Shown: positions 16,160-25,207, counted from the first letter of the stretch. The stretch is DNA of 64,000 nt from Caldanaerobius polysaccharolyticus DSM 13641 (GCF_000427425.1 NZ_KE386495.1:919072-983071); one strand, 5' to 3'. Made by a program: numbers and translations. The notes: a model not told the origin generated them from the sequence alone.

Positions 16160-18784
16160 ATGCCTAACCTTGTTTTAATAGATGGCAACAGCCTGGTGTA
16201 CAAAGCCTATTACGCATTGCCTATGTTGACTAACAGCCAGGGACTTTATACCAATGGCGTATACGGCTTTACTATGATGCTTTTTAAGATTTTTGACGAT
16301 TATAAACCCGATTACATAGGGGTGGCTTTTGATAAAAAAGCGCCTACCTTTAGGCATAGAGAATACGATAAGTACAAAGCCAACCGAAAAGGAATGCCGG
16401 AAGAATTGGTACAACAGATTCCTGTACTTAAAGACGTTATAAAGGCTTTCAATATACCTATATTAGAGATAGAAGGTTACGAAGCCGATGACATAATTGG
16501 CGCATTGGCAAAAAAGGCCGAGAGCGATGGAATGAGCGTTTTTATCGTTACAGGAGATAGGGACTCGTTGCAGCTGGTCTCTGACAACATATCGTCGGTG
16601 ATAAGCAAAAAAGGCACTACTGATGTAGAGATCTATACTCCCAGTGAGGTTTTTAAAAGGTTCGGAGTACATCCGTATCAAATTCCCGATTATAAAGGTT
16701 TGGTAGGGGATAAGTCGGACAATATTCCGGGAGTGCCTGGCATAGGAGAGAAAACCGCAGCGTCACTTTTGACCGAGTATCAAACTCTGGAGAATCTATT
16801 TCAAAATGTAGACTCCATTAAAAAGAAAAGGATAAGAGATCTGCTTATAGAGTATAGAGAACAGGCGATTTTAAGTAAAAAACTGGCTACAATTCAGGTG
16901 GATATCCCTATAGAAGCGGATATGGCTGAACTTAGAGCAACTAAATGGAATAATAAAGCACTAAGAGAGTTGTTTTCCAAGCTAGAATTTAAAAGCCTTA
17001 TGGGTAGATTGCCAGCAGATGCCACAGAGTTGTCTGACAGTGGCCTGGATCTTGATGTAGTGCCTACCGCAGAGGTACTTCGCGAGCTGTCTGAAGGGCT
17101 TATATCAGTAGATTACCTACTCCAGGATGAAAGACTTATGTATCTGGCTTTTTACAATGGCAACAGGGGATTTTTTTTGCGCGTTGAGGACAGCGAGGAG
17201 ATGATGTTATGGGATCTTAAAGCTTTGCTTGAAGATGAAAAGATAAAAAAGCTCACATACAATATCAAACCCCTCATGACGTATCTGGGCAAAAAGGGTA
17301 TTATGCTTAGGGGGGTGGAATTTGATGCAGCGATTGCAGCCTACCTCATCAATTCCATAGATAACGAGTACCCTCTTTCTACCATAACTAGGGATTATCT
17401 GGGGTATAGCATAAAGGAAGAGTACGAACTGCTGGGACAGGGTAAAGCTCGAGTCAGTTATAAGGACGTGAAAGAAGAAGACGTAAGAAAATATGCGGCT
17501 GGACGCGTAAAGTCTATATTTGAGCTTTACGAACCGATGTGCGCTAAGTTAAGAGAGGATGGCAGTTATGAGCTTTACGAAAGAATAGAAATGCCGCTTA
17601 TTACTGTTTTATCCAGTATGGAACAGGTGGGCTTTAAGATAGATAAGGCCGAGCTAGATGAGCTAGCACAAGAGTTTGATTTTGATATAGACAGGCTTAC
17701 ACGAGAGATATATGAGCTGGCAGGAGAAGAGTTTAACATAAATTCTCCCAAGCAGCTTAGCTACATTTTGTTTGATAAATTGAAACTCCCTGTTATAAAA
17801 AAGACCAAGACGGGTTATTCCACTGATGCGGAAGTTTTAGAAGAGCTATCGTCTCAGCACGATATAGTGGATAAAATATTGCGTTACAGGACGTTGGTTA
17901 AATTGCGAAATACGTATGTATCCGGTTTTATGAAATTGCTGGGCGATGATGATAGATTGCATACTACGTTTATGCAGACGGTGACGTCAACTGGCAGGAT
18001 ATCCAGTACGGAACCTAATCTTCAAAATATACCTGTAAGGGATGATTTGGGAAGGCGAATAAGAAGGGTGTTTATACCTAGCGACGAAGATCACGTAATT
18101 CTGTCTGCTGATTATTCTCAGATAGAATTAAGGATTTTAGCTCATTTATCAGAAGATGCTAATTTAATTGAAGCTTTTATAAGCGACGAAGATATCCATG
18201 CCAGAACTGCTTCAGAGGTGTTTGGGGTACCTATAGAGGATGTTACACCGCAGATGAGGAGAAGTGCTAAAGCTGTGAACTTCGGCATCGTATACGGTAT
18301 AAGCGATTTTGGCCTGGCAAGGGATCTAAAGGTATCAAGAAAAGAAGCCCAAATGTATATCGACAGCTATTTTAAGAGGTATCCAGGTGTAAAGGCATAT
18401 TTGGACAGGTGCGTTGAGGAGGCGAGAAAGAACGGCTACGTGACCACCATATACAAGCGAAGGAGGTATATCCCGGAGATAAACTCTAGAAATTATAGCG
18501 TAAGGTCTTTTGGAGAACGAATAGCTATGAATACGCCTATTCAGGGTTCTGCAGCGGATATTATTAAGGCGGCAATGTGCGTAGTCTATGAGCGCCTCAA
18601 AAAAGCCGGGCTGACTTCAAAGTTGCTGCTTCAGGTTCACGATGAATTGATACTGGATGTGGCTCGCTCAGAACTTCGGCAGGTAATGGATATCGTAAAA
18701 GAGGGCATGGAGAATGTAGTGAAATTAAAAGTACCTCTTGTAGTGGACATAAGTGTAGGTGAAAACTGGTTTGAGGCCAAATGA
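16160..18784 (+). CDS. polA: DNA polymerase I, proofreading domain degenerate
   Basis: An 874-residue replication/repair polymerase. Residues 1-290 are the 5' nuclease (LVLIDGNSLVYKAYYALP, EADDIIGALAK, VTGDRDSLQLV, GDKSDNIPGVPGIGEKTA). Residues 300-465 match the 3'-5' exonuclease fold but the metal ligands are missing: no DxE, the exo II Asp is replaced in TYNIKPLMTYL, and exo III reads YAAGRVKSIF. Residues 470-874 are the polymerase: TSTGRISSTEPNLQNIPVR, motif A LSADYSQIELRILAHLS, O-helix RRSAKAVNFGIVYG, motif C LLQVHDELILD. ATG 16160 follows GAGGAGAG; an upstream in-frame extension lacks homology. The coaE gene follows by 14 bases, a common Firmicute arrangement. Confidence 0.95.
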   Translation: MPNLVLIDGNSLVYKAYYALPMLTNSQGLYTNGVYGFTMMLFKIFDDYKPDYIGVAFDKKAPTFRHREYDKYKANRKGMPEELVQQIPVLKDVIKAFNIPILEIEGYEADDIIGALAKKAESDGMSVFIVTGDRDSLQLVSDNISSVISKKGTTDVEIYTPSEVFKRFGVHPYQIPDYKGLVGDKSDNIPGVPGIGEKTAASLLTEYQTLENLFQNVDSIKKKRIRDLLIEYREQAILSKKLATIQVDIPIEADMAELRATKWNNKALRELFSKLEFKSLMGRLPADATELSDSGLDLDVVPTAEVLRELSEGLISVDYLLQDERLMYLAFYNGNRGFFLRVEDSEEMMLWDLKALLEDEKIKKLTYNIKPLMTYLGKKGIMLRGVEFDAAIAAYLINSIDNEYPLSTITRDYLGYSIKEEYELLGQGKARVSYKDVKEEDVRKYAAGRVKSIFELYEPMCAKLREDGSYELYERIEMPLITVLSSMEQVGFKIDKAELDELAQEFDFDIDRLTREIYELAGEEFNINSPKQLSYILFDKLKLPVIKKTKTGYSTDAEVLEELSSQHDIVDKILRYRTLVKLRNTYVSGFMKLLGDDDRLHTTFMQTVTSTGRISSTEPNLQNIPVRDDLGRRIRRVFIPSDEDHVILSADYSQIELRILAHLSEDANLIEAFISDEDIHARTASEVFGVPIEDVTPQMRRSAKAVNFGIVYGISDFGLARDLKVSRKEAQMYIDSYFKRYPGVKAYLDRCVEEARKNGYVTTIYKRRRYIPEINSRNYSVRSFGERIAMNTPIQGSAADIIKAAMCVVYERLKKAGLTSKLLLQVHDELILDVARSELRQVMDIVKEGMENVVKLKVPLVVDISVGENWFEAK

Positions 18785-18798
18785 CAAGGTGATGGGAT

Positions 18799-19395
18799 AT
18801 GAAAGTTGTCGGGCTTACAGGTGGCATAGGAAGCGGTAAGACTACGATTTCGCGTATTTTGAGGGATTTGGGCGCATATATAATAGATGAAGATGTGGTT
18901 TCCAGGATTCTAATGCAAAAAGGCCAGAAGGTCTATGATGACATTGTGGGCTATTTCGGAGATGGAATCTTAAAAGAAAATGGCGAGATAGATAGAAAAA
19001 AATTGGGGAGTATCGTATTTGCGGATAAGGAAAAATTACAGGTGTTAAATGAGATAACCCATCCAGCCATGGTAGAGTATACTAAGCGCGAGATAGAAAG
19101 GATTATATCTCAAAAAAAACATAAGCTCATAGTTATCGATGCGGCTATTTTAGTGGAGATGGGCCTTGACAAGTTGGTAGATGAAATATGGGTTGTTTAC
19201 GTGGACAGGAGTACCCAGATAAAGAGGGTTATGGCTAGGGATGGTTTATCTTATTCAGAGGCTTTGAATAGAATAAGCGCTCAGATGCCTGCAGAGGAAC
19301 GATTAAAATTTGGCGATGAAATCATAGACAACACCAGACCACTAGACGAAGTGAGGGCACAGGTGGAAATGTTGTTTTATAAAGCTATAGAATAA
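18799..19395 (+). CDS. coaE: Dephospho-CoA kinase
   Basis: Final step of coenzyme A synthesis: phosphorylates the 3'-hydroxyl of dephospho-CoA. 198 residues. Walker A GLTGGIGSGKTT at residues 5-16, IDEDVVSR of the substrate lid, LNEITHPAMVEY and IDAAILVEMGLDKLVDEIWVVYVD are the family signatures, and DRSTQIKRVMARDGLS is the lid helix. ATG 18799 follows AAGGTGATGGGAT. Downstream of polA and upstream of a lytic transglycosylase at 15-base spacing, presumably one operon. Confidence 0.95.
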   Translation: MKVVGLTGGIGSGKTTISRILRDLGAYIIDEDVVSRILMQKGQKVYDDIVGYFGDGILKENGEIDRKKLGSIVFADKEKLQVLNEITHPAMVEYTKREIERIISQKKHKLIVIDAAILVEMGLDKLVDEIWVVYVDRSTQIKRVMARDGLSYSEALNRISAQMPAEERLKFGDEIIDNTRPLDEVRAQVEMLFYKAIE

Positions 19396-19410
19396 TATGG
19401 GGGTTTTGTA

Positions 19411-19977
19411 ATGCTTTTTTTAACTAAAAAAGGGTTGTTTATACTTGTATTTACATTGATAGTTATCGCTATTATAGCTCTTACCAACGCCTCAAAGGTC
19501 GCAATAAGGTACATGTACCCCCTTAAGTACAGAGAGTACGTATACAAGTATTCAGGGGAATATGATATAGATCCTTTTTTCGTCTTTGCGGTCATAAAAG
19601 CAGAGAGCAATTTTAGACCTGACGCCGTTTCTAAAAAAGGTGCTATAGGTTTGATGCAGATAACCCCAGAAACAGGTCGGTGGATCGCGTCTAAGCTAAA
19701 AATCGCAGGCTATAACGACAGTATGTTGTTTGACCCTGAGATGAATATTATGATGGGCACATGGTACTTAAAAGATTTAAATGGCGAATTTGGTGATATT
19801 AAGTTGATCGTTGCTGCTTATAACAGTGGAAGGGGGAATGTGGCTGCATGGCTTAAAAACAAGAAGTACAGTAAAGATGGTAGAAATTTAGATGATATCC
19901 CTTATTTAGAGACGGATAAATACGTTAAAAAGGTTTTGAACAATTATAAAATTTATAGGGCTTTGTATTCAAAGTGA
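19411..19977 (+). CDS. Membrane-anchored lytic transglycosylase (SLT domain)
   Basis: A 188-residue peptidoglycan-cleaving protein. An N-terminal hydrophobic stretch (GLFILVFTLIVIAIIALTNA, residues 8-27) acts as signal anchor without an obvious cleavage site. The SLT (goose-lysozyme-like) domain follows: FVFAVIKAESNFRPDAVS holds the catalytic Glu, KGAIGLMQITPETG the GLMQ motif, and AAYNSGRGNV the AYNxG motif. ATG 19411 has GGGGGT upstream. It is common directly after polA-coaE in Clostridia, and may assist wall turnover or sporulation. Confidence 0.9.
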   Translation: MLFLTKKGLFILVFTLIVIAIIALTNASKVAIRYMYPLKYREYVYKYSGEYDIDPFFVFAVIKAESNFRPDAVSKKGAIGLMQITPETGRWIASKLKIAGYNDSMLFDPEMNIMMGTWYLKDLNGEFGDIKLIVAAYNSGRGNVAAWLKNKKYSKDGRNLDDIPYLETDKYVKKVLNNYKIYRALYSK

Positions 19978-19993
19978 TAAAACAAAAGAAAGG

Positions 19994-21031
19994 ATGTTGA
20001 CAGTGGAGGAATTGAAGAGCTTAAAAGATTTAAAGAAAGTAACCGTAAGCGGTGATAGGCTTTACTCTGCAACCCACGAGGAGATTCTAAGCGGTTATAC
20101 TACAGATGTGTATTTTTTAAGGACAATGGATATACTAGATAGATTGGGATTAAAAAATAAAGTAGTGACAGCAGAGATATTTGCGCGTAAAAAGGGAATA
20201 CTGGCAGGCATTGAAGAGGCTATTGGTGTTTTAAAAAACAAAAAGGTTGAAATCTGGGCAATGCCCGAGGGTACTTCGTTTGAGGCAAAAGAGACGATAA
20301 TGCGCATAAGAGGTCCTTACAGCGAATTTGGGATATATGAGACGGTTATACTGGGTATGCTTGCCAGTTCCAGTGGATGGGCTACGGCAGCTGCGGAAGC
20401 AAAGGCAGCCAGCAAAGGCAAGCCTCTCCTTTGTTTTGGCGCGAGGCATGTGCACCCTGCAGTAGCTCCTGTGATGGAAAGGGCCGCATTGGTAGGCGGT
20501 GCAGACAATGCCAGTTGTATACTGGGGGCTAAACTGTACGGGAAAGAACCAGTGGGCACTGTTCCTCATGCTGCTTTTTTGATTGCGGGGGATACTTTGG
20601 AGGTGGCTTTGGCCTACGATGAAATCACCCCTCCCGATGAAGCTATTACCATACTGGTGGATACGTTTAAAGATGAGGCGGAGGAGTCGATAAGAGTTGC
20701 GCAGGCATTGGGTAAGAGGTTATATGGCATCAGATTGGATACGCCAGGAGAGCGAGGCGGCGTGACGGTGGAGCTGGTAAAAGAGGTTAGAGCCAGATTG
20801 GATCAAAGGGGATTTAATCATGTAAAAATTGTGGTTTCAGGAGGTTTATATCCTGAAAAAATTTCCGAGTTAGCCGATTATGTAGATGCCTTTGGTGTGG
20901 GAAGTTACATATCCGGCGCTCATCCCATAGATATGACCATGGATATAAAAGAAGTAGAAGGTCAGCCTATCGCAAAACGAGGTAGGATACCTGGCATAAT
21001 AGACAACGATAAACTGGTTAAGGTGAAGTAG
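19994..21031 (+). CDS. pncB: Nicotinate phosphoribosyltransferase
   Basis: Recycles nicotinate into NAD by forming nicotinate mononucleotide from PRPP. 345 residues, the shorter clostridial/archaeal type. YTTDVYFLRTMDIL near the N terminus positions the substrate; SGWATAAAEAKAASKGKPLLCFGARHVHPA is split by conserved Ala/Gly and includes the catalytic His of ARHVHP; IRLDTPGERGG and VVSGGLYPEKISELADYVDAFGVGSYIS give the phosphate-binding loops. ATG 19994 is close to AGAAAGG; the in-frame GTG at 20003 has the better distance and may be the true start. A terminator follows. Confidence 0.88.
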   Translation: MLTVEELKSLKDLKKVTVSGDRLYSATHEEILSGYTTDVYFLRTMDILDRLGLKNKVVTAEIFARKKGILAGIEEAIGVLKNKKVEIWAMPEGTSFEAKETIMRIRGPYSEFGIYETVILGMLASSSGWATAAAEAKAASKGKPLLCFGARHVHPAVAPVMERAALVGGADNASCILGAKLYGKEPVGTVPHAAFLIAGDTLEVALAYDEITPPDEAITILVDTFKDEAEESIRVAQALGKRLYGIRLDTPGERGGVTVELVKEVRARLDQRGFNHVKIVVSGGLYPEKISELADYVDAFGVGSYISGAHPIDMTMDIKEVEGQPIAKRGRIPGIIDNDKLVKVK

Positions 21032-21058
21032 GTCGAGCACCAAAAATTAATACCATGA

Positions 21059-21086
21059 AAAAAAGCGAGTATAAACTCGCTTTTTT
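21059..21086. terminator. Two-way terminator between pncB and tRNA-Leu(GAG)
   Basis: Stem AAAAAAGCGAG / CTCGCTTTTTT, loop TATAAA. U tracts on both strands let it end pncB and the convergent tRNA. Confidence 0.92.
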
Positions 21087-21098
21087 ATTAACAATATA

Positions 21099-21182
21099 TG
21101 CCGAGAGCGGGATTCGAACCCGCACAAGGTTGCCCTCACTACCCCCTCAAAGTAGCGTGTCTGCCAATTCCACCATCTCGGC
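21099..21182 (-). tRNA. tRNA-Leu (anticodon GAG)
   Basis: Minus-strand class II tRNA of 84 bases: acceptor GCCGAGA with matching TCTCGGC, discriminator A at 21099, TGGCAGACACG in the D arm, anticodon loop TTGAGGG (GAG, reading CUC/CUU), long variable arm, T arm GGTTCGAATCC. CCA is not encoded. A perfect promoter lies upstream. Confidence 0.95.
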
Positions 21183-21222
21183 GATTTTGTTTTGGGGTTT
21201 TACCTCAACCACCACAAGCACT

Positions 21223-21251
21223 ATTATATAATTGTTTTTATGTCTTGTCAA
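21223..21251 (-). promoter_or_regulatory. Promoter of tRNA-Leu(GAG)
   Basis: Minus strand TTGACA (21251-21246), 17-bp spacer, TATAAT (21228-21223): a full consensus, as common for tRNA genes. Confidence 0.85.
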
Positions 21252-21273
21252 TATTCTTACTGCGTGGTCGTGG

Positions 21274-22002
21274 TTATTTTGTGATAGTGAGATCCTTGAT
21301 ATTGATTCTCACTTTATCACTCTCTTTTTCTCTTAGCTGTTTCTTATAATTGTCAAAATAACTAGCAACTTTTTCGGGGATTTTTCTGTCCTCGGCTGGC
21401 ATCTGGTACAATATCCTTTCTCTTAGTTTGCTAATAGAAAGGGCTTTCTGGTATTGTTTAATAATCTGTTGCCAGTACTCGCTTTCACTTATTCCTAAAC
21501 CCTTAATAAATTGTTTATTGTTGTTTATGGAATCAATAACATTCTTTTTGTTCTCTTCTGATAATTTTATATTGCCCATCAATACCTCGTTATCTGTTTT
21601 TCTAACATTCTCCATAAATTTTTTAGCTTCTTCATAGGAAACACTACATCCTAATCTTTTGGCTTCCTGATATAATAATTCATTGTCAATAATTTTGTTT
21701 AACATTTGATAGGCATCCAATGGTTTTTGTATCTCAACCCCATGCTGCTTAAATAATTCTATATTTTTTTTCTGTTCCTCATATCTTAACTTGTCTAAAG
21801 CCAGCGCTATATATAAATCTTTTTTTGTAATATTGGTGTCACCGACTTTAGCTATAACTTCATCATCTACATTGGAATTTTTTATCTTAGAAATCTCTTG
21901 TCCTGTTAAATACCACAGGTTTCCCCTAATCACAAAAGCCCCTAAAAGTAAAATTAGCGTAAACGTTAAAATCAGTATTAAAAAAAACCTCCTTTTAATC
22001 AT
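21274..22002 (-). CDS. Membrane-anchored SurA-N-domain protein (PrsA-like)
   Basis: A 242-residue protein with an N-terminal anchor, FFLILILTFTLILLLGAFVI (residues 5-24), and a SurA-N-like chaperone domain: VIAKVGDTNITKKDLYIALAL, MLNKIIDNELLYQEAKRLG and EEAKKFMENVR match SurA/PrsA N-terminal helices. No parvulin peptidyl-prolyl isomerase domain follows, so it is likely a holdase-type extracytoplasmic chaperone or a relative with other use. The C terminus is charged and helical. ATG at 22002 has GGGAGG 9 bases upstream; promoter at 22054-22081. It is divergent from the sugar-acid operon with no obvious functional tie. Confidence 0.75.
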   Translation of the reverse strand: MIKRRFFLILILTFTLILLLGAFVIRGNLWYLTGQEISKIKNSNVDDEVIAKVGDTNITKKDLYIALALDKLRYEEQKKNIELFKQHGVEIQKPLDAYQMLNKIIDNELLYQEAKRLGCSVSYEEAKKFMENVRKTDNEVLMGNIKLSEENKKNVIDSINNNKQFIKGLGISESEYWQQIIKQYQKALSISKLRERILYQMPAEDRKIPEKVASYFDNYKKQLREKESDKVRINIKDLTITK

Positions 22003-22053
22003 TTTGCAACCTCCCTACGAGAAAATCCTCAGCATAAATTTGTATTTTTCTAA

Positions 22054-22081
22054 ATTATACTTAATTTTGCAAATTTGTCAA
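22054..22081 (-). promoter_or_regulatory. Promoter of the SurA-like gene
   Basis: Minus strand TTGACA (22081-22076), 16-bp spacer, TATAAT (22059-22054). A TATAAT on the plus strand at 22131-22136 likely serves the divergent KDPG aldolase operon, without a convincing -35 box, which suggests activator or repressor control. Confidence 0.7.
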
Positions 22082-22186
22082 CTGGTTTTTGGGTGACATT
22101 GTGGTACTGTTTTTTCAAAAGTCTGTATGTTATAATGATACTGGATGCACGCAGCAGGCGGAAAATGCCAAAAAGGGGGAAGACAG

Positions 22187-22834
22187 TTGCACAGAGAACA
22201 GGTGCTTAAGGCCATTAGTGATAGCGGTGTTATTGCCATTGTGAGGGGAATATCAAAAAATTGCCTTGAAAACGTAATTAATGCCCTGAATGAAGGTGGT
22301 ATAATTTGCGTAGAAATAGCATCAAATAGTGATGATGCTCTTTCGATGGTGAGCTTTATGGCAGAAAAATACGCTGATAGGGTCTTAACTGGTGTGGGAA
22401 CGATTACCGACGGAAAAACGGCGCGGGAATTTATAAAGGCTGGTGCCCGATTTATATTGAGTCCCAGTTTACACAGGGATGTGATTGATGCTGCCAGGGA
22501 AAATGGAGTGGTCTCTATACCTGGGGCATATACGCCTACAGAAATATTTAATGCCTATCAGTGGGGAGGAGATATCGTAAAAGTGTTTCCCTCAGCAACA
22601 GGAGGTGTAAATTACATAAAACAGATACGAGCTCCATTTTCGCACATACCGCTATTGGCTGTGGGAGGAGTTACTGTAGAAAATGCGGCTGATTTTGTGG
22701 CGGCGGGATGTGTAGGAGTAGGGGTGGGCAGCAACCTTGTGAATCCGGAGAGGATCTCGAAGGGGGATTTTGAATGGATTAAAAGAACTGCCCGTATGTT
22801 TAAGGATGCTGTAGAAAATGGGAGGGGGTTGTGA
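22187..22834 (+). CDS. KDPG / KDPGal aldolase
   Basis: Class I aldolase splitting 2-keto-3-deoxy-6-phospho-gluconate or -galactonate into pyruvate and glyceraldehyde 3-phosphate. 215 residues from TTG 22187, which has AAGGGGGA 6 bases before it; the in-frame ATG at 22145 would add an unlikely Cys/Gly/Lys-rich leader over the ribosome site. GVIAIVRGI, catalytic Glu in VEIASNSDDA, GVGTITDGKTA, FILSPSLHRDVI and the Schiff-base Lys in DIVKVFPSATGG are the Eda signatures. First gene of an operon with KDG kinase and a galactonate dehydratase-like enzyme, which makes a DgoA-like role in galactonate catabolism attractive. Confidence 0.9.
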   Translation: MHREQVLKAISDSGVIAIVRGISKNCLENVINALNEGGIICVEIASNSDDALSMVSFMAEKYADRVLTGVGTITDGKTAREFIKAGARFILSPSLHRDVIDAARENGVVSIPGAYTPTEIFNAYQWGGDIVKVFPSATGGVNYIKQIRAPFSHIPLLAVGGVTVENAADFVAAGCVGVGVGSNLVNPERISKGDFEWIKRTARMFKDAVENGRGL

Positions 22835-22838
22835 AATT

Positions 22839-23786
22839 ATGCCAGAAGTCGTCACATTGGGTGAAGCAATGGTGGTGTTTAATCCCAGTGATTATTTGCC
22901 ATTGGATTATGTGCACTCCTTTACTAAAGGCATGGCCGGTGCTGAAGCTAATTTTTCCATAGGAATTGCACGCCTTGGCCATGAGGTGGGTTGGATAAGC
23001 AGGGTAGGAGACGATCCTTTCGGCAGGTTTATTTTAAAAAGCCTGAGGGGTGAAGGTGTAGATATATCAAGGGTAAAAGTGGATGTCGAACACCCTACAG
23101 GGGTATACTTTAAAGAAAAGAAAAGCGCTAGAAATATAAACGTTTACTATTATAGAAAGGGTTCTGCTGCTAGCTTTATGTCTTCCGAGGACCTGGATGA
23201 GGGATACATAGCTTCGGCTAAGTTATTGCATATCACAGGTATAACCCCTGCTCTGTCTTCGTCGTGCCGTGATGCGGTATATAGGGCGATGCAAATTGCG
23301 AAAAAAAACGGCGTCATGGTATCTTTTGACCCTAATATAAGGTTGAAGCTGTGGAGCATTGAAGAGTGCAGAAAAACACTTTTGGATATAGCAAGATACG
23401 CTGATATCGTCCTGCCGGGTCAGGAGGAAGGCAGGCTTTTGTTAGGCACTGATAGCCCTGAGGAGATAGCCAAAAGCTTTTTAGATATCGGTGCTAAAAC
23501 CGTGGTCGTTAAGCTTGGCCCTGAGGGAGCTATGGCCATGACCGATAATGAAACGGTGTACGATTCGGCACCGGATGTTCCAGTGGTGGATACAGTAGGG
23601 GCAGGAGATGGTTTTGCAGCAGGATTTATAGCAGGTGTACTAAATGGTTGGGATATAAAGCGATGTTTGAGGTTGGCTAATGACGTAGGTTCGATGGTAG
23701 TAGCCTCTAATGGGGATGTAGAGGGTTTGCCTACTATGGAAGAAGTAGAGGTTTTCAGGGGGACAATTAAGAAGGTTGATAGATGA
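22839..23786 (+). CDS. kdgK: 2-keto-3-deoxysugar-acid kinase (PfkB family)
   Basis: Phosphorylates 2-keto-3-deoxygluconate or its galactonate epimer, feeding the aldolase just upstream. 315 residues of the ribokinase/PfkB fold: VTLGEAMVVFNP at the N terminus, GGxEAN-like motif as GMAGAEANFSIGIARLG (substrate lid), SFDPNIRLKLW as in KdgK, and the anion hole/catalytic base DTVGAGDGFAAGFIAGVL. ATG 22839 is used because GGAGGGGG is 10 bases upstream; an ATG at 22818 lies within the preceding gene and that site. Gap of 4 bases to the aldolase gene shows tight coupling. A PfkB-type kinase replaces the DgoK type known in enterobacteria. Confidence 0.88.
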   Translation: MPEVVTLGEAMVVFNPSDYLPLDYVHSFTKGMAGAEANFSIGIARLGHEVGWISRVGDDPFGRFILKSLRGEGVDISRVKVDVEHPTGVYFKEKKSARNINVYYYRKGSAASFMSSEDLDEGYIASAKLLHITGITPALSSSCRDAVYRAMQIAKKNGVMVSFDPNIRLKLWSIEECRKTLLDIARYADIVLPGQEEGRLLLGTDSPEEIAKSFLDIGAKTVVVKLGPEGAMAMTDNETVYDSAPDVPVVDTVGAGDGFAAGFIAGVLNGWDIKRCLRLANDVGSMVVASNGDVEGLPTMEEVEVFRGTIKKVDR

Positions 23787-23801
23787 AGGGGGAGTATGTC
23801 G

Positions 23802-24950
23802 ATGAAAATACAGAGCTTGGAGTTATTTAAAGTTCCTCCCAGGTGGTTATTTCTGAAAATTACTACTGACGAAGGGATAACCGGTTGGGGAGAGCCTATT
23901 GTGGAAGGCAAAGCGGATACTGTAGCGGCAGCCGTAAAAGAAATGGAAGATTACTTAATAGGTAGAAGCCCTATGGATATTGAAGATATATGGCAGGTGC
24001 TCTACAGGGGTCAGTTTTACAGAGGCGGGCCTGTTTTGATGAGCGCTATATCGGGCATTGAGCAAGCATTATGGGATATAAAAGGCAAGTATTTAAATGT
24101 GCCTGTGTACGAAATGTTGGGAGGAGCAGTTAGGGATAAAATCAGGGTGTACAGCTGGATAGGAGGAGATAGGCCGTCTGATGTAGCAAAAGCAGCTAAA
24201 GAGAAATACGATCAGGGCTATTCGGCTGTCAAAATGAATGCTACTGAGGAAATGGAGTGGATAGACAGCTTCAAAAAAGTTGAAGATGTGATAGATCGGG
24301 TTCAATCCATCCGAGAGGTACTGGGGTATGATATAGATATCGCGTTGGATTTCCATGGGCGCGTTCATAAGAGCATGGCTAGAGTGATGATGAAAGAACT
24401 TGAACCGTATAAGCTGATGTTCGTGGAAGAGCCTGTACTTACTGAAAATGAAGAGGCGTTTGTGGAATTGAGAAGGCATTGTGCCATACCAATAGCCACG
24501 GGCGAGCGCAATTATACAAGATGGGGGTTTAAAAGGATATTGCACGATGGTGGCGTTGATATAATACAACCTGATTTAAGTCATACCGGTGGAATTCTTG
24601 AGGCAAAGAAAATTGCTGCTATGGCAGAAGCTTATGACGTGGCGGTTGCTCCCCATTGCCCGTTAGGCCCCATTGCGTTAGCGGCATGTCTTCAGCTGGA
24701 TTTCTGTACTCCTAATGTCTTTATACAGGAACAAAGTTTGGGAATACATTATAACAAAGGTTCAGATCTATTGGACTATCTCAAAGATCCCCAGGTGTTT
24801 CAGTACGATAAGGGTTATGTAGCTAAGTTGACAAAGCCTGGTTTAGGGATTGAGATAGATGAAGAAAAGGTAAGGGAGATGGCTAAAATAGGGCACCAAT
24901 GGAAAAACCCCGTTTGGCGCACCAGGGACGGGGTTGTGGCGGAGTGGTGA
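23802..24950 (+). CDS. Galactonate dehydratase-like enolase-superfamily enzyme
   Basis: A 382-residue mandelate-racemase/enolase-superfamily dehydratase close to D-galactonate dehydratase (DgoD). N-terminal capping domain LFLKITTDEGITGWGEP and RGGPVLMSAISGIEQALWDIKGK; barrel with metal ligands Asp in IALDFHGRV, Glu in FVEEPVL and Glu in IATGERNYTRW, and catalytic His in IQPDLSHTGG / VAVAPHCPLGP. It would convert a sugar acid to its 2-keto-3-deoxy form, completing dehydratase-kinase-aldolase (De Ley-Doudoroff type) with the two genes upstream. ATG 23802 suits AAGGGGGAG better than ATG 23796. Exact sugar acid stereochemistry cannot be read from sequence alone. Confidence 0.85.
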   Translation: MKIQSLELFKVPPRWLFLKITTDEGITGWGEPIVEGKADTVAAAVKEMEDYLIGRSPMDIEDIWQVLYRGQFYRGGPVLMSAISGIEQALWDIKGKYLNVPVYEMLGGAVRDKIRVYSWIGGDRPSDVAKAAKEKYDQGYSAVKMNATEEMEWIDSFKKVEDVIDRVQSIREVLGYDIDIALDFHGRVHKSMARVMMKELEPYKLMFVEEPVLTENEEAFVELRRHCAIPIATGERNYTRWGFKRILHDGGVDIIQPDLSHTGGILEAKKIAAMAEAYDVAVAPHCPLGPIALAACLQLDFCTPNVFIQEQSLGIHYNKGSDLLDYLKDPQVFQYDKGYVAKLTKPGLGIEIDEEKVREMAKIGHQWKNPVWRTRDGVVAEW

Positions 24951-24970
24951 TGTAAAGTTAATATCAGTTA

Positions 24971-25005
24971 AGGGAATAGCCGGAGCACGGTTGTTCCCTA
25001 TTTTT
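24971..25005 (+). terminator. Weak terminator after the sugar-acid operon
   Basis: Stem AGGGAA / TTCCCT with a 17-base GC-containing loop, then ATTTTTA. Between here and the kdp promoter at 25208 the AT-rich sequence shows no gene with a ribosome site and no recognised riboswitch. Confidence 0.5.
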
Positions 25006-25207
25006 ATGCTTATAACACTTTCACCTTCCTGACGTCTACATATTTATCAATGATATAAGTAAATAATATTTATGAGAATATAAAATTATATTCGAGTGTA
25101 TTATGAAAAATCGCGAGATAAAAAGAGCAGTTGAGCGCGAAGAAGAAAAATCCCATACTAAATTCAAAAATAACGTTTTTTTATCTAAAACGCCGCGGGA
25201 AGCAGAC

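Noticed and set aside
24951-25207. Riboswitch (c-di-AMP ydaO type) before kdp
   Set aside because: None of the conserved ydaO segments are present, and the promoter found lies downstream of this stretch.
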